A DNA stretch of 64,000 bases from Macrostomum hystrix (taxonomy: Eukaryota > Platyhelminthes > Macrostomidae). A program made the position numbers and the translations under genes. Shown here piece by piece: positions 25,201-36,598 of this stretch. Position 1 is the stretch's first letter. Each line of letters begins with the position of its first letter. Under the pieces are notes generated by a model that was given only the letters and a program-made list of their open reading frames with translations, was not told the DNA's origin and did no database searches. The stretch spans positions 4,359,501 through 4,423,500 of the forward strand of contig CATNEN010000029.1 of assembly GCA_950097015.1 (NCBI GenBank). The letters are read 5' to 3'.

Positions 25201-28200
25201 CAGAGAATCGGCCCCACTGGCGGAACTGCCAGACAATGGCAGCAGCTGCTGCCGCTGCCGCCACGCCCCCAAAGAGATGCTCAGTTTAAGCAGTTTATCT
25301 CTTGCCCTCTATGACTTGAAAAAATCTAACCCTTTGCAAGAAGAAGAGCAACTCTTGGCGCTTGGCAACTATTGGCCACGACTTCCTGGCTTTGCTGGCT
25401 TGTGCAAGAAAATTTTTCAACAGGAACAGAGCGCAGTCTCAGGTGGGTGGACTTGATTAGGCAGATAGGTACTGTAATGTGTATAATGCTTCCACAATTT
25501 GCGTGTATGAATCACGTGGGCGGTTGCCAGCAGGTCTTCTGTAAGGGTTTATAATACGACTGTACGTGGGAATACTGCTAAGCCGGAGAGGTCGCGAGTT
25601 CGAATCTCAGAAGACTCAGAAATCTCAGAAAATCTTGAAGTGCATATTGCTATAGATAGTTAAAATAAAATAACTTTAGCTAGTAGCAAAACATCAACAG
25701 CTTCACTGTTAGACTCTGTTTTTATCACTCGAATCCAACAGAATCCAACACAAGGTAGGACCGCCTTCCTTCTTTCTCTGAGCCTCTCTAATCCCTCAAA
25801 GCAGGTCACGTCGTTTCCTCTCACCTGTCTCCGACAAAATCTCCGGCGCCACGTAGGTTGGCGTGCCGCAGACAGTAAAGATGGGGCCGTCAACCTCCAT
25901 GGCTAGGCCGAAGTCGCCCAGCTTCAAGCTGATCTTGTTATCCTTGCTGCGATAAACCTGTCAATTCAAATTGAAATTTTATTAACAAGCTTGCCTGGTA
26001 AACACCCAAAAATAAATAAGGTGGTTAATGAGAATCCCACCGCTGCCACCAAGTGACTTTCCTAAAACATACTACGAAGTATGGAAGAGATATTTCCACA
26101 TGCTTCAGCTGGGCACACCGTCACAGTCACTTATTTGCAGCTCATTATTCTGTGCTCAAAGCAGCAAAAAAACAAAGAGGCGAATGAAGCCAACTCACTG
26201 GTTGCCATGGGAACCAGTTGAAGCTAATAAACTGAATGGTTGGCAATTTCGGATCTAAAGGGGAAACAACCTGGAGCGGTTGGAGATTGGAAGAAGGGTA
26301 GGGAAAGGAAAAGAGTAGGAGTAATGAAGTTGCAGTTGCTGTGGGCGCGGGTCCAGTGCTCGCAAGGGTTGAGAGGGCTGATTGGGGAAAGGAGTAGGGC
26401 ATGGAGCTAGTGGAGGCAACGACAAAGGAAAAAGCTGGACTCCCGCTGGCTAAGCCAAGAAACAATGAACTTTTAACTCTCTCTTCTTCTCTTTTTTTCC
26501 AAGAAGTGTTTTTGAGCAAGCATTCAGTTCTGTCGGGTGCCCACAGCAGCAGCAGCAGCAGCAGCAAACTGCTAATGCTGCCAGTACATAATAAGCAAAC
26601 GCAATGAACATTTTGACAGCATTTTGACAGAATGTTTGACAACATTCAGTTCTGTTAAAACTACATAAATTACAGAAGCACACTGACAGCCTCCTTAGCT
26701 CACCAGCAGGTTCTCCGGCTTCAAGTCCCTGTGCACAATGCGCCTACTGTGCAAATAGTGCAGAGCGCTTGCAACATCTGCCACCATGCTGGACGCTTGA
26801 ATCTCGTTGAATTTCACCACTTGGCTGATTGCGTCGAACAGGTCTCCGCCCTTCACCAGCTCCATGATGAGGTAGATCTCAGTCTTGGTCTCGTATTCGT
26901 CCAGTAAGCGTACAATGTTCGGATGACGACAAAGCCGCATGACGCGGACTTCGTTCAGCACCATGTGCTCCTTGCCTTTTAGCTTCTTCTTGTCGATAAC
27001 CTTGGCGGCGTATTCGTTGCCGCTGTCCCGTTTTACGCAGGCTCTCACAACGGCGAAGTTTCCGTCGCCCAGATTCCGGCCGAGGTCGTAACGCTCCAGA
27101 ACATAGCGAGTCGACGAGATCGGACGGATCAGGGGCCGCCTAGAAGCTGCGGACAGCCTCGCCGTTGCCTCCGTCGCAGCTTCAGCGGCCGCTTCGGCAA
27201 CAACCTCTTCGCGAACCGGCGACAGCGGCGCGGGAGTTGCTGCCTCGACTTCATCTTCCTCCCCGATTGTCTCCGATACTGAAGGCTCATCGGACATTGC
27301 TACTCGGGGTAGCACAACTGGCTCTAATTGTTGTTGTTGCTGCTGCTGCTGCTGGGTATCTTTTGTTGCCTCGTCCTCAGCTGTCGGCTGCACCGGTGTC
27401 GGCGGCTCTTCGGCAGCGTCGGCCCGACCAGCCCCGATAGGCGGCAGCACGGCGTGCGCCCTCGGGAATTCCCGCTTCGCCGCTGCTGCCTCCGCTGCCG
27501 CCTCGGCGGCCGCCTGTCGCTCGCGCGCTCGTCGTTCCGCTTCGGCCAGCGCTTCGGCCAGGGCGGCCGCTTCCGAGGCCTCGGCCGCATCCGCCGAGTT
27601 GCGCAGCAGCGGCAGCGGCTGATGCCGCTTTGCCACCGCCCGTGGCTGTTGCTGCTTCTGATTCTCTCTAACACTGGCCAGGGCTTGAAGATCTGAATCA
27701 TCGTAGCCGCTGTCCCGTTCATCAGTGCCTGGCAAACGCTGCTGCTGCTGCTGCTGCTGCTGCCGGCGCGGCTGCTGCCGGTGCTGCAGCAGTTGCTGTC
27801 GACGCATCTGTCTTCGTTTCAGTCGGCGCTCCCAGTCGCGCAGAAGGCTGCGCACTCCAGGATTGCCAGGATACAGCTCCTCAAGTAGGTCCTCCACCTG
27901 CCAGAATGTCAATCAGAGGCTACTTCTAAAAACTTTTCGCAACTTAAACTTCTTAAGCGATAAGAAACTCAAGAAAGTAAATCTCTAATTATTACGATTA
28001 TCTAGAATTTATGTATCTATATTTTAATAAAAAATCATTCAGTAATCAAGGTTTTAAATTCGTATTCAACTTCCTAACTGTCGATGAATTCTACAAATAA
28101 TGAAAGAGATTTATTTAGAATTTAGAAATCAATTTTTCTTTCTAAGAGATTTTTTACCCAATTCTAATATGTCGGGAGCTCGAATCTCAGCGAATCCTAG

Positions 28201-28588
28201 CGGCTCAGTTCACCCAGCTTACAATGCCTCTCAGTGACAAAGTCGATCACAAACCTGCGACAGCTCGATTGTTTCTTCCACGCAGCCGACAAACAGGTCG
28301 TCCTCGCGAAACAGATCGCCGACATCGCGGACCTCCCGTCCGGCGATGGTGTAGATTTTCTTCAGTCGTTCCCGGCGGCCGCGCGAGCCGCCGAACGAGT
28401 CGGACACGTCGGCCAGGAGTTGGGCGAATGATTGAATACCGCGACGATTCAGTAGCATCTTGACGACCTGGCGCGGTCGGGCGCCCTCCTTTACCACGGT
28501 AACAAGGCGAGGCTGACGAAGAGTGGGCTGCTGCTGCTGCTGCTGCTGCTGTGAATGTTGCTGAAGTTTGCGCTGCAAGCTGATGCTT

Positions 28589-28624
<36 letters not shown>

Positions 28625-31426
28625 GCTGTCTGCTGCTGCAATTGAAGCTGCTGCTGCTGACGAATGCGCTGGTGCTTTAAGTATCGAGACGGCGGAAAGG
28701 CATTGTAGCCAGCGAATAGCGACTGCGACTGCGGCTGCGCCAGCTGCGGCGGCTGCGGCGGAGCCGGCGGCAAAGGCCGATGCGGCTGCTGGCTGGCCTG
28801 CGAGTCTCGCCGGCCTGCGGATGGTGGAACAAAACCGGAGCTGTGACCGCCGCCTCTAGCAATATAATCTCATGACAAGCCTTTGGTGGGCAATGGCACA
28901 TCATTTGGTGACACTAGACCCGCTGCCATAGAGGAGGCAATTCTGCCCATTCCGCTGACTCCTGAGCACACACGCACACAGATACCGACACACTCACTCA
29001 GGTCAGTGTACACTCTCACTGTGCTGTGCCTTGAAAGTTGGCCCTCAATAGCGTGAATTGCACAAGCCAACGAGCCTTGCGAGTAGCAAAAGCTTAGGCC
29101 GCTCACTAATCCCCTTTTCTGTCACCTTCGTAGATCCGTGTAAAAACGGTTGTGTCATTTCAGAGGCTTTAACAGTAGAGAGACCCGCTATTTCTCCCCT
29201 GGGGAAGGACTACAGGGGGGATTTGAAATACCCACTGCCTACTTCACGATAGCTCCAAAACCGAATGGCCGATTTACTTGAAAGTGCACCGGATGGATCA
29301 AAATTTTCTGCTATTTATACAACGAACAAACTTGCTTTTTTGGCAGGTGTAAGCAAACTATACCTTTTTGCTTCCTATTTGGCTTTTTCATCATTCAAAT
29401 TGGTGCGTGCCCGTCAGCAGTCTGACGTGGCAGCGTAGTAGAGATTCTGCATAGACAAACCATAGAAAGCCATAGACAACAGAAATCAATTTGGTCTTAA
29501 CTGCGAGCAATTTGGGCCATAGAGGCGCAGAGAGGACCACGCTAAAATCTGTCTGGTGGACAGAGAGAGGATAGTGAATGCATACGTGACGGGTGGCGAC
29601 TGGAAGGCGCTTGGTCGAATGATGGGCTTCGCAAAACAGTCGGTTCGAAACATCGTGACCACGTACGAAGAGACCGGAGGAACGTACACTGCCGAAAGGA
29701 GGAGTGAAGACGCAAAAGCTCACCGAACCTTTGGTGAATAGACTGGTTGAATTTGTCAGTGACTACCCTGCCGCTACGCTGGAGCAGATGAGATCGCACC
29801 TGCTACAGGGCAACGACGATGACTTCAACATCAGTTTCAGTGCCATTAGTCGTGCTCTGGATGGCCAGTTGATCACACTAAAGCTTCTGCGCCAGGTCCC
29901 TGTTGATTGGAACACGCCTGTCACGAAAGAAAGTCGCAGAATGCACGTGCAGTGGCTTCTGGACGAGGGCAGCCAAGAACATCTTCTGTTCATGGACGAG
30001 TTTGACGTGAACATCTGGACGGCCAGAACTCAGGGTCGATGGCGCCCGTGCTCATCTGAATGCGCCAGGGATGAGCGATGGCCACATTCACAGATTCCTT
30101 CCACCTTACTCGCCCTTCCTGAACCCGGCCGAAAGAGCGGGCGCTGCCATGAAGGCTGACCTCAAGAGATGCCTGCACGTGGGTGGAATCCAGACTATAG
30201 ACAACCATAGATTTGGACTCAGGGCTAGTCCTAGATGCAGCAAACTATAGACAACCATAGATTTGGACTCAGGGCTAGTCCTAGATGCAGCAAACTATAG
30301 ACAACCACAGATTTGGACTCAGGGCTAGTCCTAGATGCAGCAAACTATAGACAACCATAGATTTGGACTCAGGGCTAGTCCTAGATGCAGCAAACTATAG
30401 ACAACCACAGATTTGGACTCAGGGCTAGTCCTAGATGCAGCAAACTATAGACAACCATAGATTGCACTCAGGGCTAGTCCTAGATGCAGCAAACTTTAGA
30501 CAACCACAGATTGCACTCAGGGCTAGTCCTAGATGCAGCAAACTATAGACAACCACAGATTGCACTCAGGGCTAGTCCTAGATGCAGCAAACTATAGACA
30601 ACCACAGATTTGGACTCAGGGCTAGTCCTAGATGCAGCAAACTATAGACAACCACAGATTGCACTCAGGGCTAGTCCTAGATGCAGCAAACTTTAGACAA
30701 CCATAGATTGCACTCAGGGCTAGTCCTAGATGCAGCAAACTATAGACAACCACAGATTGCACTCAGGGCTAGTCCTAGATGCAGCAAACTTTAGACAACC
30801 ACAGATTGCACTCAGGGCTAGTCCTAGATGCAGCAAACTTTAGACAACCATAGATTGCACTCAGGGCTAGTCCTAGATGCAGCAAACTATAGACAACCAC
30901 AGATTGCACTCAGGGCTAGTCCTAGATGCAGCAAACTTTAGACAACCATAGATTGCACTCAGGGCTAGTCCTAGATGCAACATGCCCGACACCAGGCAGT
31001 TGGTTGCTAACCCTTGGTCCAGGGCGTCGACTCCGATGCTCCGTAAGTAACCGGCTTGAAAGTCTCATTCCCAGCTACAACGTAGACGCCGCCATCTTTC
31101 AGATCGGCAACATCGGCGATTCGGCGGCCGCTGGTGGGCGAGAACAGCTGGCGAACACCGTTTGGCAGGTGCAGGTGCTGCGGCATGCGGGCTGTGAGGT
31201 CCTGCAGCAGGTCATTGTAGGACAGGTATCGATGCGGAGTTATGCTGACCTTTTTGCCCTTGAAGAAGATGTCGCCATTGCAGAAGACGATAATGCGCTT
31301 CTGCCTTCGGCGCTCCTCGCGGGCCAAACGACGAGCCGCCACCACCGCGTCATCCGGCGGCTGCGGTGGAAACAGCCGACTTCCTCTACGCTGATGCTGC
31401 TGAAGATGGCTCATGGCTACTGACAT
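22491..31426 (-). CDS. Dclk: doublecortin-like kinase (two DCX domains plus CaMK-type kinase), 6 exons
   Basis: Exons in transcript order: 31426-31012, 28814-28255, 27897-26704, 25957-25825, 23851-23684, 22729-22491. They join in frame to 2709 nt (902 aa) with GT-AG introns. DCX1 is about residues 43-130 and DCX2 about 241-325; these domains bind and stabilise microtubules. A long poly-Gln/Ala/Glu linker leads to a Ser/Thr kinase at about 594-850: glycine loop LGDGNFAVV (601), Lys624, HRDLKPEN with catalytic Asp716, DFG 738-740, APE 760-762. All key catalytic residues are present, so activity is expected. The ATG at 31426 is chosen because an in-frame TGA lies just upstream. Human DCLK1 is about 740 aa; the excess here is in the low-complexity linker. 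Alternative starts or a kinase-only promoter cannot be judged. Confidence 0.94.
22770..23400. repeat. 20-bp minisatellite in DCLK intron 5
   Basis: About 30 copies of GAGTGACCTTGAGTGAATAT (20 bp). The left half mixes variants (GATCATGAGTGGCATT, GGGTATAT) and the right half is nearly pure. A unique interruption at about 23137-23175 separates them. Confidence 0.95.
23684..23851 (-). CDS. Dclk: DCLK exon 5: kinase C-lobe
   Basis: Encodes [20 protein letters not shown] then [11 protein letters not shown], the conserved C-lobe helix F region with the Asp-Leu-Trp motif. Acceptor CAG and donor GTGAGT are both canonical. Confidence 0.93.
23905..25045. repeat. 21-bp minisatellite in DCLK intron 4
   Basis: About 54 copies of a 21-bp unit (AGGCAACCCACTAGTCTCTA plus G). 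Variants are ACAAGTGTC, GTATC and GCTAGTC, plus AGCCAACC in the right third. Each unit holds two CTAG tetranucleotides. The 239-codon - strand frame is an artefact of the period. Confidence 0.96.
25168..25201. repeat. (GA)n microsatellite
   Basis: About 16 uninterrupted GA dinucleotides in DCLK intron 4. Confidence 0.95.
25560..25640 (+). repeat. tRNA-like fragment, probable SINE head
   Basis: GCTAAGCCGGAGAGGTCGCG is followed by GAGTTCGAATCTC, which fits a tRNA B box. It lacks a full cloverleaf and sits inside DCLK intron 4, so a SINE remnant is more likely than a tRNA gene. Confidence 0.4.
25825..25957 (-). CDS. Dclk: DCLK exon 4: kinase activation segment
   Basis: Encodes [20 protein letters not shown] followed by [10 protein letters not shown], the DFG-to-APE activation segment typical of DCLK/CaMK kinases. 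The open-frame search missed it because it lacks a start codon. Phase 0 in, phase 1 out. Confidence 0.93.
26704..27897 (-). CDS. Dclk: DCLK exon 3: linker and kinase N-lobe through catalytic loop
   Basis: A single 398-codon exon. It holds a basic Arg/Gln-rich segment, an Ala/Glu-rich helical stretch, acidic and Gln-rich runs, then the kinase N-lobe and the HRDLKPEN catalytic loop, ending at a GTGAGC donor two residues after LKPEN. Confidence 0.93.
28255..28814 (-). CDS. Dclk: DCLK exon 2: poly-Gln linker and DCX domain 2
   Basis: A Pro/Gln-rich linker with long CAG-coded Gln runs is followed by the second doublecortin domain ([43 protein letters not shown]). The acceptor at 28815 is the choice that keeps the frame with exon 1. 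Another AG lies about 30 nt upstream, so the exact first codon is less sure than the rest. Confidence 0.88.
28878..29110 (-). repeat. SINE family B copy, decayed
   Basis: Shares GGCAATGGC(G/A)CATCATTTGG, CACTAGACC, the CACACACGCAC run and GTTGGCCCTCAATAGCGT with the fuller copies at 39.9 and 63.4 kb. The tRNA head is lost or unrecognisable. It lies in DCLK intron 1, close to the exon 2 acceptor. Confidence 0.75.
29451..30210 (+). pseudogene. Tc1/mariner-type transposase remnant
   Basis: Two overlapping frames give a helix-turn-helix N-terminus ([20 protein letters not shown], 29556-29741) and then, after a frameshift near 29705, a winged-helix segment and the start of the DDE domain ([19 protein letters not shown], about 29980-30040). 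After a deletion, another frame has the end of the catalytic domain ([14 protein letters not shown], about 30094-30135). The first catalytic Asp and the final acidic residue region remain; the part holding the second Asp is missing. It is dead, and antisense to DCLK in its intron 1. Terminal inverted repeats are not evident. Confidence 0.85.
30192..30985. repeat. 49/50-bp minisatellite in DCLK intron 1
   Basis: About 16 copies of a unit starting ATAGACAACCATAGATT and running through GGACTCAGGGCTAGTCCTAG to ATGCAGCAAACT. A 50-bp version (ATTTGGACTC) fills the left end and a 49-bp version (ATTGCACTC) the right. It starts at the right edge of the transposase remnant and ends 25 nt before the exon 1 donor. 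Confidence 0.96.
31012..31426 (-). CDS. Dclk: DCLK exon 1: DCX domain 1
   Basis: Encodes an Arg-rich start and the first doublecortin domain ([14 protein letters not shown], then [29 protein letters not shown]). It ends in STPWTKG at a phase-1 donor (GTTAGC). The match to DCX repeats is clear along its length. Confidence 0.92.
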
Positions 31427-32570
31427 GGCAGGTCAGTAAAACTGAATGACCTTCACTCCTGATGCAGTATTCGGGGCCGGAGTGTTATGATAAAACATTC
31501 AAATTGCAATGGAAGGCGGAGAAAAAGACCAGTACAGCAAACAGCAATGCAGATAAGCGGAGACAGAGGAAGCTGACAAGGTGGATGGAGTCAGATAAAA
31601 AACCTATTTGAGTCTGGTTGGTTGCCCTGGCCCAGTCGGAGGTTGATGCGCCGGCGGGAAGAGAGGCTGGCAAGAGAGAAGAAAGCCTCATTGGGAAGGG
31701 ACAGAGTTGTTAGTCTCCAGGGTGTTAGCCACCTCCCTTCCCCCCGATGGTCAGGCATCGCGGCTGATTTGCATTCTATCAAATGGAAACAGAAAAATAG
31801 GGTGAAAGAAGTTTTCTTGGGTTGAGAGAATAAATGAAAAAGAATGATTGAGACGTGACTATAGGAAAATGTTGATACTGTGGTATTAATTAAGCATTGA
31901 AACATCTGCTGCTACTGCTGTTGCTGCTGTTAAGCACGAACTGGAAGAAGAAAATTACTGACTGAGGGGAAAGAAAAGTAGGAAATATAGACGAGAATAA
32001 TGAACTCCCCAACAACTAAACACAGAATCCCTAGCCAATCAGTCAAGAAAAACAGGGGCTTCCTTGACAACGTGAATTGCCTGACTAGCTGTACGTCGTA
32101 CACAAGTGTCCCATACAATGGCTGAGAAGCCCGTCAAATTGCTAAATATGGACGCAGGTGCAATTCATGGCACTGGACACAATTTGAATTTGAAGTCAAG
32201 ACTTTATTTATATGGCTCATGCACGGTTTGTATTCTACTGATTAAATTGGCCTCAATAAACAACTGTCTGAAATTTAATTATTTTTTTACTATCAGATTA
32301 TGGCAACGGGAAATTAAGAAAATATTGAACTCTAAACTATCACTTCACCAACCAATAACCAAATTAATAGCCAATATAAATTCATTTATGGCACTGATGT
32401 ACTGATACTTTAATAGTCTACACTGTTCTGATTTATAAATATTACCTTGTTAGAACGAAAAAAAAATTCATTTGAAACATTTCTAGACAAGACTAATCAC
32501 ATAGCGGACACTCAAGATAAAGAATTAGGCGTTCGGGTAATGCAATAAGTACATCATAGAGAATACGAAC
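31427..32570. other. intergenic sequence upstream of DCLK
   Basis: Unique DNA beside the DCLK first coding exon; it probably holds the 5' UTR and promoter, but no TATA or initiator stands out. A 99-codon + frame at 32106-32405 is AT-rich and resembles nothing known. Confidence 0.4.
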
Positions 32571-34378
32571 CAAAATGATGATTGGGACATGAGATCATGA
32601 GAATCTGATGATTGGGACATGAGATCATGAGAATCTGATGATTGGGACATGAGATACTGAGAATCTGATGATTGGGACATGAGATCATGAGAATCTGATG
32701 ATTGGGACATGAGATCATGAGAATCTGATGATTGGGACATGAGATCATGAGAATCTGATGATTGGGACATGAGATCATGAGAATCTGATGATTGGGACAT
32801 GAGATACTGAGAATCTGATGATTGGGACATGAGATCATGAGAATCTGATGATTGGGACATGAGATCATGAGAATCTGATGATTGGGACATGAGATCATGA
32901 GAATCTGATGATTGGGACATGAGATACTGAGAATCTGATGATTGGGACATGAGATCATGAGAATCTGATGATTGGGACATGAGATCATGAGAATCTGATG
33001 ATTGGGACATGAGATACTGAGAATCTGATGATTGGGACATGAGATCATGAGAATCTGATGATTGGGACATGAGATACTGAGAATCTGATGATTGGGACAT
33101 GAGATCATGAGAATCTGATGATTGGGACATGAGATACTGAGAATCTGATGATTGGGACATGAGATACTGAGAATCTGATGATTGGGACATGAGATACTGA
33201 GAATCTGATGATTGGGACATGAGATCATGAGAATCTGATGATTGGGACATGAGATCATGAGAATCTGATGATTGGGACATGAGATACTGAGAATCTGATG
33301 ATTGGGACATGAGATACTGAGAATCTGATGATTGGGACATGAGATCATGAGAATCTGATGATTGGGACATGAGATACTGAGAATCTGATGATTGGGACAT
33401 GAGATCATGAGAATCTGATGATTGGGACATGAGATACTGAGAATCTGATGATTGGGACATGAGATACTAAAAATCTGATGATTGGGACATGAGATACTGA
33501 GAATCTGATGATGGGGACATGAGATCATGAGAATCTGATGATTGGGACATGAGATACTGAGAATCTGATGATTGGGACATGAGATCATGAGAATCTGATG
33601 ATTGGGACATGAGATCATGAGAATCTGATGATTGGGACATGAGATCATGAGAATCTGATGATTGGGACATGAGATACTGAGAATCTGATGATTGGGACAT
33701 GAGATCATGAGAATCTGATGATTGGGACATGAGATACTGAGAATCTGATGATTGGGACATGAGATCATGAGAATCTGATGATTGGGACATGAGATACTGA
33801 GAATCTGATGATTGGGACATGAGATCATGAGAATCTGATGATTGGGACATGAGATACTGAGAATCTGATGATTGGGACATGAGATACTGAGAATCTGATG
33901 ATTGGGACATGAGATACTGAGAATCTGATGATTGGGACATGAGATACTGAGAATCTGATGTTGGGGACAAGAGATCATGAGAATCTGATGATTGGGACAT
34001 GAGATACTGAGAATCTGATGATTGGGACATGAGATCATGAGAATCTGATGATTGGGACATGAGATCATGAGAATCTGATGATTGGGACATGAGATCATGA
34101 GAATCTGATGATTGGGACATGAGATACTGAGAATCTGATGATTGGGACATGAGATCATGAGAATCTGATGATTGGGACATGAGATAATGAGAATCTGATG
34201 ATCTGGGCATGAGATAATGAGAATCTGATGATCTGGCCATGAGATAATGAGAATCTGATGATTGGGACATGAGATACTGAGAATCTGATGATTGGGACAT
34301 GAGATACTGAGAATCTGATGATCTGGCCATGTGATAATGAGAATCTGATGATTTGGGCATGAGATACAGAGAATCTGA
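32570..34378. repeat. 30-bp minisatellite with two alternating monomers
   Basis: Sixty copies of exactly 30 bp (GATGATTGGGACATGAGAT then ACTGAGAATCT or CATGAGAATCT), almost without length change. The two versions are interspersed irregularly; rare versions (AATGA, ATCTGGGCAT) cluster at the right end. It lies between DCLK and BLTP2. The 30-bp period keeps several frames open for 300-530 codons; composition and the lack of gene context argue against coding. Confidence 0.97.
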
Positions 34379-34735
34379 GCAAGATAAGGATAGAGATGAA
34401 GTCAAGAAATGAAAAGAGCTTCTTTAAAGATTTAAATAACGAATAGACTCAAATAAGACAAAACTTCACTTATAAAATTTATCGCCGAATTTGCTCCATT
34501 TAAAAAAAGTATAATTGCCGTAGACTATAAACAATGAGAAAGCAGTTAAAAGAAAGTCACCAAATAAGGACCATAGAAAGAATCATCGAAAAATTATGAT
34601 TGCTAAATATGTTTTACATTGCCAAGTTATAATAATATACTGTATTTAGTTTTTTATGCAATTGAAGGAAAACAAAAACAGAGCTGAATAACAGGCGACA
34701 AGAGTCTGCAGATGGCAGTAGAATATTGTTTACTT
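34379..34735. other. AT-rich intergenic spacer
   Basis: No gene, RNA or repeat recognised between two arrays. Confidence 0.4.
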
Positions 34736-34779
34736 TAGTTAGGAGAGGCAGAAAGGGAGCAAAGAAAGATAAGAAGGGA

Positions 34780-35162
34780 GAGACAGACAGACGAAGGGGG
34801 GAGACAGGCAGATAGAGAGGGGAGACAGGCAGATAGAGAGGGGAGACAGGCAGATGAGGAGGGGGAGACAGGCAGATGGGGAGGGGGAGACAGACAGATG
34901 GGGAGGGGGAGACAGACAGATGGGGAGGGGGAGACAGACAGATGGGGAGGGGGAGACAGGCAGATGGGGAGGGAAAGACAGACTGATGGGAAGGGGGAGA
35001 CAGGCAGATGGGGAGGGGGAGACAGGCAGATGGGAGAAAAAGACAGACTGATGGGAGGGGGAGACAGGCAGATGGGAGGGGGAGACAGGCAGATGGGAGG
35101 GGGAGACAGGCAGATGGGGAGAAAAAGACAGACTGATGGGAGGGGGAGACAGACAGATGATG
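34780..35162. repeat. GGGGAGACAGGCAGATG minisatellite
   Basis: About 17 copies of a purine-rich unit of about 22 bp (GGGGAGACAGGCAGATGGG plus a few bases). Variants are ACAGACAG and GAAAAAGACAGACTGATGGG. Repeat-driven frames on both strands are not genes. Confidence 0.93.
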
Positions 35163-35515
35163 AGGGGTGAGTTCCTTATTGGACTTGCTGTTTTAATATG
35201 GAGAGGTTGGCTAAGAGAAAGCATTGAGAATATCTAATATTATAATCGTGTTATTTGGCAAAAATATTGCTATTGCAAAATTACAAAGAAATTTATAATT
35301 GCATCAAAAGACATTGCAACAATGTATAGATCAATTTAAAATGAGTTCAAACGAACTTCGGTCTTTAGCTAGGAAGGATAAAAAATTACTAGGAAAGTTT
35401 TAGAAAAAATCAATTGCATGCAAATTTAAGAGTTAAACAGAAGAAAGACCTGAAATTAGAAATCACAAATAGACTACACTTTGATGAAATTATTTCAGTT
35501 CTACGAAGGAAATTG
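35163..35515 (-). other. BLTP2 3' flank
   Basis: AT-rich sequence after the stop. It should include the 3' UTR, but no AATAAA is seen on the - strand here; only AT-rich variants occur. Confidence 0.35.
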
Positions 35516-36043
35516 TCAGTCTGGCAACTGCTTGGCGGCTGATGAAGAAGCCTTGCCTTTCTTAGCCGCCTCCGCGTATTTGTGCCCGAAGATCATCACG
35601 GCCTTCTGCTGCTCGGACATTGGCCGAGACTCCCTGACCGGCTGGAATGGCGTCTGGTCTCTAAAGGGCCTAGGAATCTTCAGCTTTTGTTTCAGCACCT
35701 GCTGGATGATGTCGCGAGACACTCGCTGTTTAATTTCAACGGCCAAATCTTGCCAGGTGAAGTTGCGATTCGAAATCTCAATTGGCGGACTGAGGATTTC
35801 GTAGTCCGCCAGGTTAATTAGCGATCGATCTTTCTCGCCTTTGTAGGATAGAATAATGGCCACGGGAAACACTCGGACACTGTAGAATGTGTGCGTCTCG
35901 GCTGCCCGCATTCGCATTGTTTCAAACATGTCGACGGCGGGGCCGCCGCCACCGCCGCCGCCGCCACCGCCACCGCTGCCACCGCTGCCGACCGCGCCCG
36001 CGCCGCGAAAGCCGCGCTGTCCAGCTCCTACGACGGCGACACT

Positions 36044-36084
<41 letters not shown>

Positions 36085-36598
36085 TGGGCACAACTCCGGC
36101 GCCGCCGCTGACGCCGCTGGCGCTGCTACCGCCGCCTCCGCCACCACCCAAGCCACCGCCGCCGCTAGCTACAGAGCTGCCGACTGGACCACTTCCACCG
36201 GCCGCAAAGCCACCGGCTCCTCCTGTCCCAGTGTCCGCGTCGAACAAAAACTCTTTAATCTCCTTGTAGAAGCTCTTGGTGACGTTCAGCTTCAATCGAT
36301 CGATTTGCACCTCCAGGCTCTGCTTGACGCTGATGCCTGTTATTGGCGGCAATTCAACGCAGTCGACACGCAGAAACGGCTGCTGCTGACTGTCCGCCTC
36401 TGCGTCGGCGGCGGCAGCCGCGGCTGCGGCGGCTGCGGCAGCGGTAGCTGCAGCAGACGCCGTCGTATCCGATGTCAAAGACGATGTTGAAGTGGCGTCG
36501 GCGTTGCCACCGAGACTTCCACTGTCGGGCAGAGCCGGTGGCCGGCGCCAGTGAGTCGGCGAGACGACATCGACGCAGCCGTTTGCCGTGTCTTGCAC
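35516..36598 (-). CDS. Bltp2: BLTP2 exon 22: C-terminal exon with long Gly and Ala runs
   Basis: Encodes poly-Ala, the conserved ELPPITGISVKQSLEVQ (human VGGISVKEHFEVNV), then FYKEIKEFLF. About 105 residues dominated by Gly follow. The tail matches the family again (SYKGEKDRSLINLADYE, RNFTWQDLAVEIKQRVSRDI). The Gly region sits where homologues have a variable linker. Confidence 0.94.

Noticed and set aside
26145-26645. 166-codon - strand frame in DCLK intron 3
   Set aside because: It lies in an intron, depends on a CAG run and has no family resemblance; the exon 3 donor and exon 4 acceptor fit without it.
32525-34405. Open frames of 311, 312 and 534 codons encoding 10-residue repeats (MSQSSDSQYL and MISCPNHQIL types)
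   Set aside because: They exist only because the repeat period is 30 bp without stops; two frames are equally open, no splice or start context is seen, and composition follows the DNA repeat.
35887-36490. Long + strand frames rich in Pro, Arg or Ala
   Set aside because: Antisense shadows of the GGC/GCC repeats in BLTP2 exon 22.
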